NCBI RefSeq assembly: GCF_964199755.1
Contig: NC_133897.1
Span: 118,429,579 to 118,493,578, forward strand
Length of the DNA stretch: 64,000 nt
DNA from: Larus michahellis
Taxonomy: Eukaryota > Chordata > Aves > Charadriiformes > Laridae
Reading direction: 5' to 3'
Numbering within the stretch: position 1 is the first letter of the stretch; every line of letters begins with the position of its first letter. The notes beneath the pieces are model-generated. The model had not been told where the DNA came from, did no database searches, and saw nothing but the letters and a program-made list of their open reading frames with translations. Position numbers and translations under genes: made by a program. This document shows, in pieces, positions 63,331-64,000 of the stretch.

Positions 63331-64000
63331 AGTGATGTGTAAACTATAAATATCCCAGGGAGGTAGAGAAGCAGTGAAAGACGTGCCCCACCTAGTCACA
63401 ATTACCGGGCATTCTTTTATTATGGCCTAGGTAAGCCTTGTTCTTCCCAGATCTGGTATTAGCAAGGCCCTACCTCTGCAATTCTCACCTTGACTTTGCT
63501 TGGGTAATGCAAAGTACAGGGCTGTCTCTGCACACAAACACCCTGTTTTTAGAGGATAGAGCAAAACAGCATAAGTAAGGAACTGAGTGTGGCCTAAACT
63601 GGCGGGAGAGGGGGGCACTAACTGGTAGACCAGAGGCCAAATCCAGCCCACAGTATGAGCCTGGCTAACCTGCTACATTTATCCTCAAAAGACAAAGTCA
63701 GCAGACAGAGTGCAACAGCTGAATGGTCTCCATGGCACCAAGACAAATTCAAGCATCCTATCTGGTTTGTAAGGAGGTGGCCCAAAACAGACATTGAATT
63801 TCCAGTGCTGAAAGGTTTGGTCCATCCAGGCCTACAGAGACCTCTGACATGCCACAATAACGGACGTGATGGAAATGGCAGGGTAGGTGATAACAGCATT
63901 ACCGTTTTGCAGACCATGTGTTAAAAAGCTCTGAAAATCTGTATGCATGTCAAATATGTCCTTTGCAGACAAAAGTATACTTTACATTACACCACAAATT
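63331..64000. other. Non-coding flank upstream of TMEM241
   Basis: 670 bp after the CR1 3' end. No exon, CpG island or repeat family was recognised. In mammals RIOK3 lies head-to-head with TMEM241, but nothing here resembles its first exon as I recall it. Confidence 0.6.

Noticed and set aside
1-64000. CRISPR arrays, operons, tRNA or rRNA genes
   Set aside because: None seen: no regularly spaced repeats, no tRNA-like cloverleaf with A and B boxes recognised, no rRNA sequence; the context is vertebrate intronic DNA.
63331-64000. First exon of the expected neighbour RIOK3
   Set aside because: No CpG-rich exon or peptide resembling its N-terminus was found on the plus strand in this flank.

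Overview
The window is vertebrate nuclear DNA, most likely from a bird. It carries many CR1 LINE fragments with the typical 3' end (tandem GATTCTAT-type octamers, 'TTGGAAGGGACC' reverse-complement signature), has no recognisable SINEs, and is almost entirely intronic apart from one CpG-island promoter near its right end. Nothing bacterial or viral was seen.

One protein-coding gene accounts for nearly all of it. It is the minus-strand gene TMEM241, a multi-membrane-spanning member of the nucleotide-sugar transporter / drug-metabolite transporter group. I assembled 14 coding exons by reading the minus strand: exon 1 at 62445-62516, then 60035-60081, 57427-57504, 52958-53039, 49718-49795, 48281-48306, 46796-46847, 45565-45613, 43494-43539, 42461-42496, 35216-35250, 33881-33950, 31015-31108 and 8672-8736. 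Every junction has AG/GT borders, every phase joins, and the product is 276 codons plus 2 nt with no stop. Recalled human TMEM241 is about 296 residues, so roughly 20 C-terminal residues are missing. I could not place the last exon; it is probably left of base 1.

Layout from right to left: 63330-64000 is non-coding flank. A CR1 copy (about 62680-63330) sits directly upstream of the promoter. The CpG island (about 62050-62720) holds the 5' UTR, an in-frame 14-codon uORF, exon 1, and G-rich / (GGA)n tracts at the start of intron 1. Introns 1-9 occupy about 42.5-62.4 kb, with one old CR1 and a G-quadruplex-like tract in intron 3. Intron 10 (7.2 kb) holds two CR1 relics. Intron 13 (22 kb) holds three or more CR1 pieces and a possible orphan plus-strand exon at 20397-20512. 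The first 8.7 kb is the last visible intron, with a young CR1 at 240-751.

The most interesting items are the upstream ORF (strong start context, same frame as the main ORF, one codon between its stop and the main AUG), the exon architecture (half the exons under 53 nt, with 26-codon modules that can be skipped in frame), the orphan splice-bounded open exon, and the telomere-like G4 tract. I found no clearly undescribed system.
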